NCBI GenBank assembly: GCA_036262515.1
Contig: DATAIT010000053.1
Location: 1-32,346, forward strand
From: Acidimicrobiales bacterium
GTDB taxonomy: Bacteria > Actinomycetota > Acidimicrobiia > Acidimicrobiales > GCA-2861595
DNA: 32,346 nucleotides
Direction of reading: 5' to 3'
This document shows, piece after piece, positions 31,401 through 32,346 of this stretch (the first letter of the stretch is position 1; each line of letters begins with the position of its first letter). Made by a program: the position numbers and the translations under genes. Below the pieces are notes generated by a model. The model saw only the letters and a list, made by a program, of their open reading frames with translations. It had not been told where the DNA came from and searched no databases.

Positions 31401-32346
31401 GGCACTGACACCCCGCCGCTACGCCACCACCAAGGCCACCGTCACCGGCCACCCCGATCCCGCCGAGCGGCCCGGCCCGTTGCTCTACGACGCCCTGGTC
31501 GCCACCTGCACGGCCACCACGGCCGGGAGCAGCGGCACCATGCGCGCCACCAACGTGGTGGTGGAGACCAAGTACGACCCCGACACCCAAGAGCCGGTCG
31601 AGGTCCACCCGGTGCCGGCCAGCCCGCCGCCGGGCTACACGGTGGAGGGCACCATCGACCACGTGGGCGACTCGTTCCGCATCGTGTTCAACGAGCAGGT
31701 GGCAAGCGCCGGTGGCGCCCTGCGGTCGGTCAACGCCGCCCACATGTACCTGCTCGGGCCCATCGCGGTGGGCGAGGTGGTCATCGGCCACACCGAGTGC
31801 GGGGCCCCGCCCCATACCGGATCCAACACCGCCCCGTCGGCGGCCGACGACGCCTACACCGTCGCTGGGGGCACCACCCTCGCCGTGGCCGCCCCCGGAC
31901 TGCTGGGCAACGACGCCGACGCCGACGCCGACACGCTGACGGCAACAGCAGCCGGCGCGACGCCCCACGGGAGCGTCACCGTGGCCCCCGACGGGGGCTT
32001 CACCTACACCCCCGACCCCGGGTTCTCGGGGCCCGACACCTTCACCTACACCGCCACCGACGGCTTCGGGGGCGCCGACACCGGCCTGGTCACCGTCACC
32101 GTGGGCGCCGCCGGTCCGAAGGTGTCGGTGGGCGACGTGTCGGTGTCCGAGGGCGACGCCGCCACCCGGGCCGCCGTCTTCACCGTCAGCTTGTCCAAGC
32201 CGTCCACCTCGGCGGTCAGCGTCGCCTACGCCACCGCCAACGGCACCGCCACCGCCGGCTCCGACTACACGGCCAAGTCGGGAACGCTGAGCTTCGCCCC
32301 CGGGGCCACCTCGGCCAAGGTCAAGGTCCCCGTCGCCGGCGACACC
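28405..32346 (+). CDS. Large secreted multi-domain surface protein (3' end outside window)
   Basis: The frame stays open from ATG 28405 to the window edge (at least 1,314 residues). A signal peptide (ALIATLGLVMVGLATVPSAA, likely cleaved after about residue 33) leads into a Cys-containing domain I do not recognise (about 34-265, with the acidic patch DTDGDTDVD). Two Ig-like/Big-type domains follow (about 271-362 and 370-472, each with a DGKATFTF- or NGQATFSF-like strand). Next are seven propeller-type repeats (about 477-833, pattern DPAGRYAY.G...V.KIDL), enough for one seven-bladed propeller. A cadherin-like/VCBS-type repeat (835-929, GTVVLNPNGSFTYTPDTGF), a further domain (about 931-1135, GNAYGFRADVSLFGG), a second cadherin-like repeat (1142-1234) and a Calx-beta domain (from about 1238, VSVSEGDA) complete the visible part. 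It is probably cell-surface or extracellular; adhesion is an inference. Confidence 0.9.
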   Translation, partial: MRGGLTRRLTAAGALIATLGLVMVGLATVPSAADLGDAPPAEAFIAAGRGNLEGTEVFQDETGLPCFRTTRSVFGLRGVGSYEGRTVSGGQVVYGAEIAASGTIHGDGPLHVEVENTEPYYHGITGTYGTETGGGAGCNPAASGTPIPAEFRIFAAEGWADTDGDTDVDVLTGSAWVYRVDANGDKVPCRGMGSFARGTPDISDTNKWVAEWTLSEDCTVLGNAAGIPGTGTSPRGTFHTHHGSHSPCFGDFCPNNIKADYEQFLPKPGPYLGLSGPSSAAVGCEKPVTLTARLTVSGWPQANTAVSFAVAGPTPGVPPAGAGTTDEDGKATFTFTAARAGDYTVTATATYNGVQRSATHVVHYQDPPPLSVGLAVPPRGQTEEAATVTATVTDACGPLSGATVAFSTAFPSQGVPWTGQATPPSGSAITDANGQATFSFTGSRAGDYRVTAASTLPSGEHAEATRTVPIEVNTLERRDALAFPPEEPGLDRAMVDPTGRYGYFTGSNQVSKIDLSTFQRVGPVALLTAPDGLIAPIKSVAMDPAGRYAYVGTDYNRVDQGSNQTHRVGAVIKVDLQAMVQVATLDLLEGETKLTTALVDRSGDFAYFGNGGTPGQVIRIDLGSFSRAGSLTLGAGEEDLLASTIDPAGRYAYLGVTDNRNGWVVKIDLATLRRVGSITLAAGEADPVTALMAPSGDAAYFGEQGTPGRVVKIDLGRFERAGAVVFSPDEPIADTSAAVMSPTGDFAYFSSGDRQYNSVTGEFGPAKVVKVDLRSFRRHHAIAMGSGEEQLASGLIDPAGDYAYFGTRNKANTVSTIQPAPDKVVKVRLRRPPNPALAADADAYATDYATPLTIAAPGVLDGDVDNGDGDPLVAGQPTKPAHGTVVLNPNGSFTYTPDTGFAGTDTFTYTASDGMDYSAPATVSIEVAPPPGLTGNAYGFRADVSLFGGPPGSRGPAPTVALASDGADSPRDASVNSAEAVYGPATIFKSGPIDVHAEGALTPRRYATTKATVTGHPDPAERPGPLLYDALVATCTATTAGSSGTMRATNVVVETKYDPDTQEPVEVHPVPASPPPGYTVEGTIDHVGDSFRIVFNEQVASAGGALRSVNAAHMYLLGPIAVGEVVIGHTECGAPPHTGSNTAPSAADDAYTVAGGTTLAVAAPGLLGNDADADADTLTATAAGATPHGSVTVAPDGGFTYTPDPGFSGPDTFTYTATDGFGGADTGLVTVTVGAAGPKVSVGDVSVSEGDAATRAAVFTVSLSKPSTSAVSVAYATANGTATAGSDYTAKSGTLSFAPGATSAKVKVPVAGDT

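Noticed and set aside
28348..31968. Long minus-strand open frame opposite the secreted protein
   Set aside because: The plus-strand frame has a ribosome binding site, signal peptide and recognisable repeats. The antisense product has no recognisable domain.
1..32346. CRISPR array, tRNA, rRNA, transposase or phage genes
   Set aside because: I looked through the gaps and frames and saw no spaced identical repeats, cloverleaf-like segments or mobile-element enzymes.

Overview
The window is about 32 kb of very high-GC, densely coded DNA. It suggests an actinobacterium, probably of the Acidimicrobiia type. That placement is an inference from GC content, GTG/CTG starts, probable leaderless starts (a TANNNT-like box 6-8 nt before the start codon), an AddAB-like helicase-nuclease, and multi-domain secreted proteins; there is no rRNA or other phylogenetic marker. 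I see no tRNA, rRNA, CRISPR array, insertion sequence or phage gene.

Layout. (1) 2-4515 (+): the end of hypD, then hypE and hypF, which are [NiFe]-hydrogenase maturation genes; hypD is cut by the window edge. A perfect 18-bp inverted repeat, AT-rich for this genome, lies between hypD and hypE. (2) 4534-4643 (-): a frameshifted remnant of a secreted-protein repeat module. (3) 4669-7022 (-): a J-domain protein with a C-terminal zinc-ribbon-like pair, and a DUF885 metallopeptidase-like protein. (4) 7115-8689 (+): a B12-binding-type radical SAM protein, closed by a strong hairpin. (5) 8843-14053: four enzymes that fit consecutive steps of lysine breakdown: a 2-oxoadipate dioxygenase/decarboxylase (DUF1338/HglS type), saccharopine dehydrogenase, an ALDH7-type aminoadipate semialdehyde dehydrogenase, and a D-2-hydroxyglutarate dehydrogenase-type flavoprotein. 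Together they would carry saccharopine carbon to 2-oxoglutarate, except for the aminoadipate transamination, which is not encoded here. (6) 14149-16838 (-): an MMPL/RND exporter and a coupled small lipoprotein-like gene that appears to start at CTG. A GTTAAC palindrome lies upstream. (7) 16995-18461 (+): a succinate/glutarate-semialdehyde dehydrogenase-like enzyme. (8) 18557-19527: three small genes, encoding a two-helix membrane protein, a helix-turn-helix-like protein and an unknown. (9) 19576-21332 (+): an ABC-2 exporter pair. (10) 21450-28239 (+): an AddB-like and AddA-like pair for double-strand-break end processing. (11) 28405 to the window end (+): a secreted protein of more than 1,300 residues with Ig-like, seven-bladed propeller, cadherin-like and Calx-beta modules, still open at the edge.

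No gene-free stretch exceeds about 165 bases. The most interesting points are the compact lysine to D-2-hydroxyglutarate gene set, the hypD/hypE palindrome, the CTG-start translational coupling, the AddB-like protein with a missing cluster cysteine, and the mosaic surface protein.
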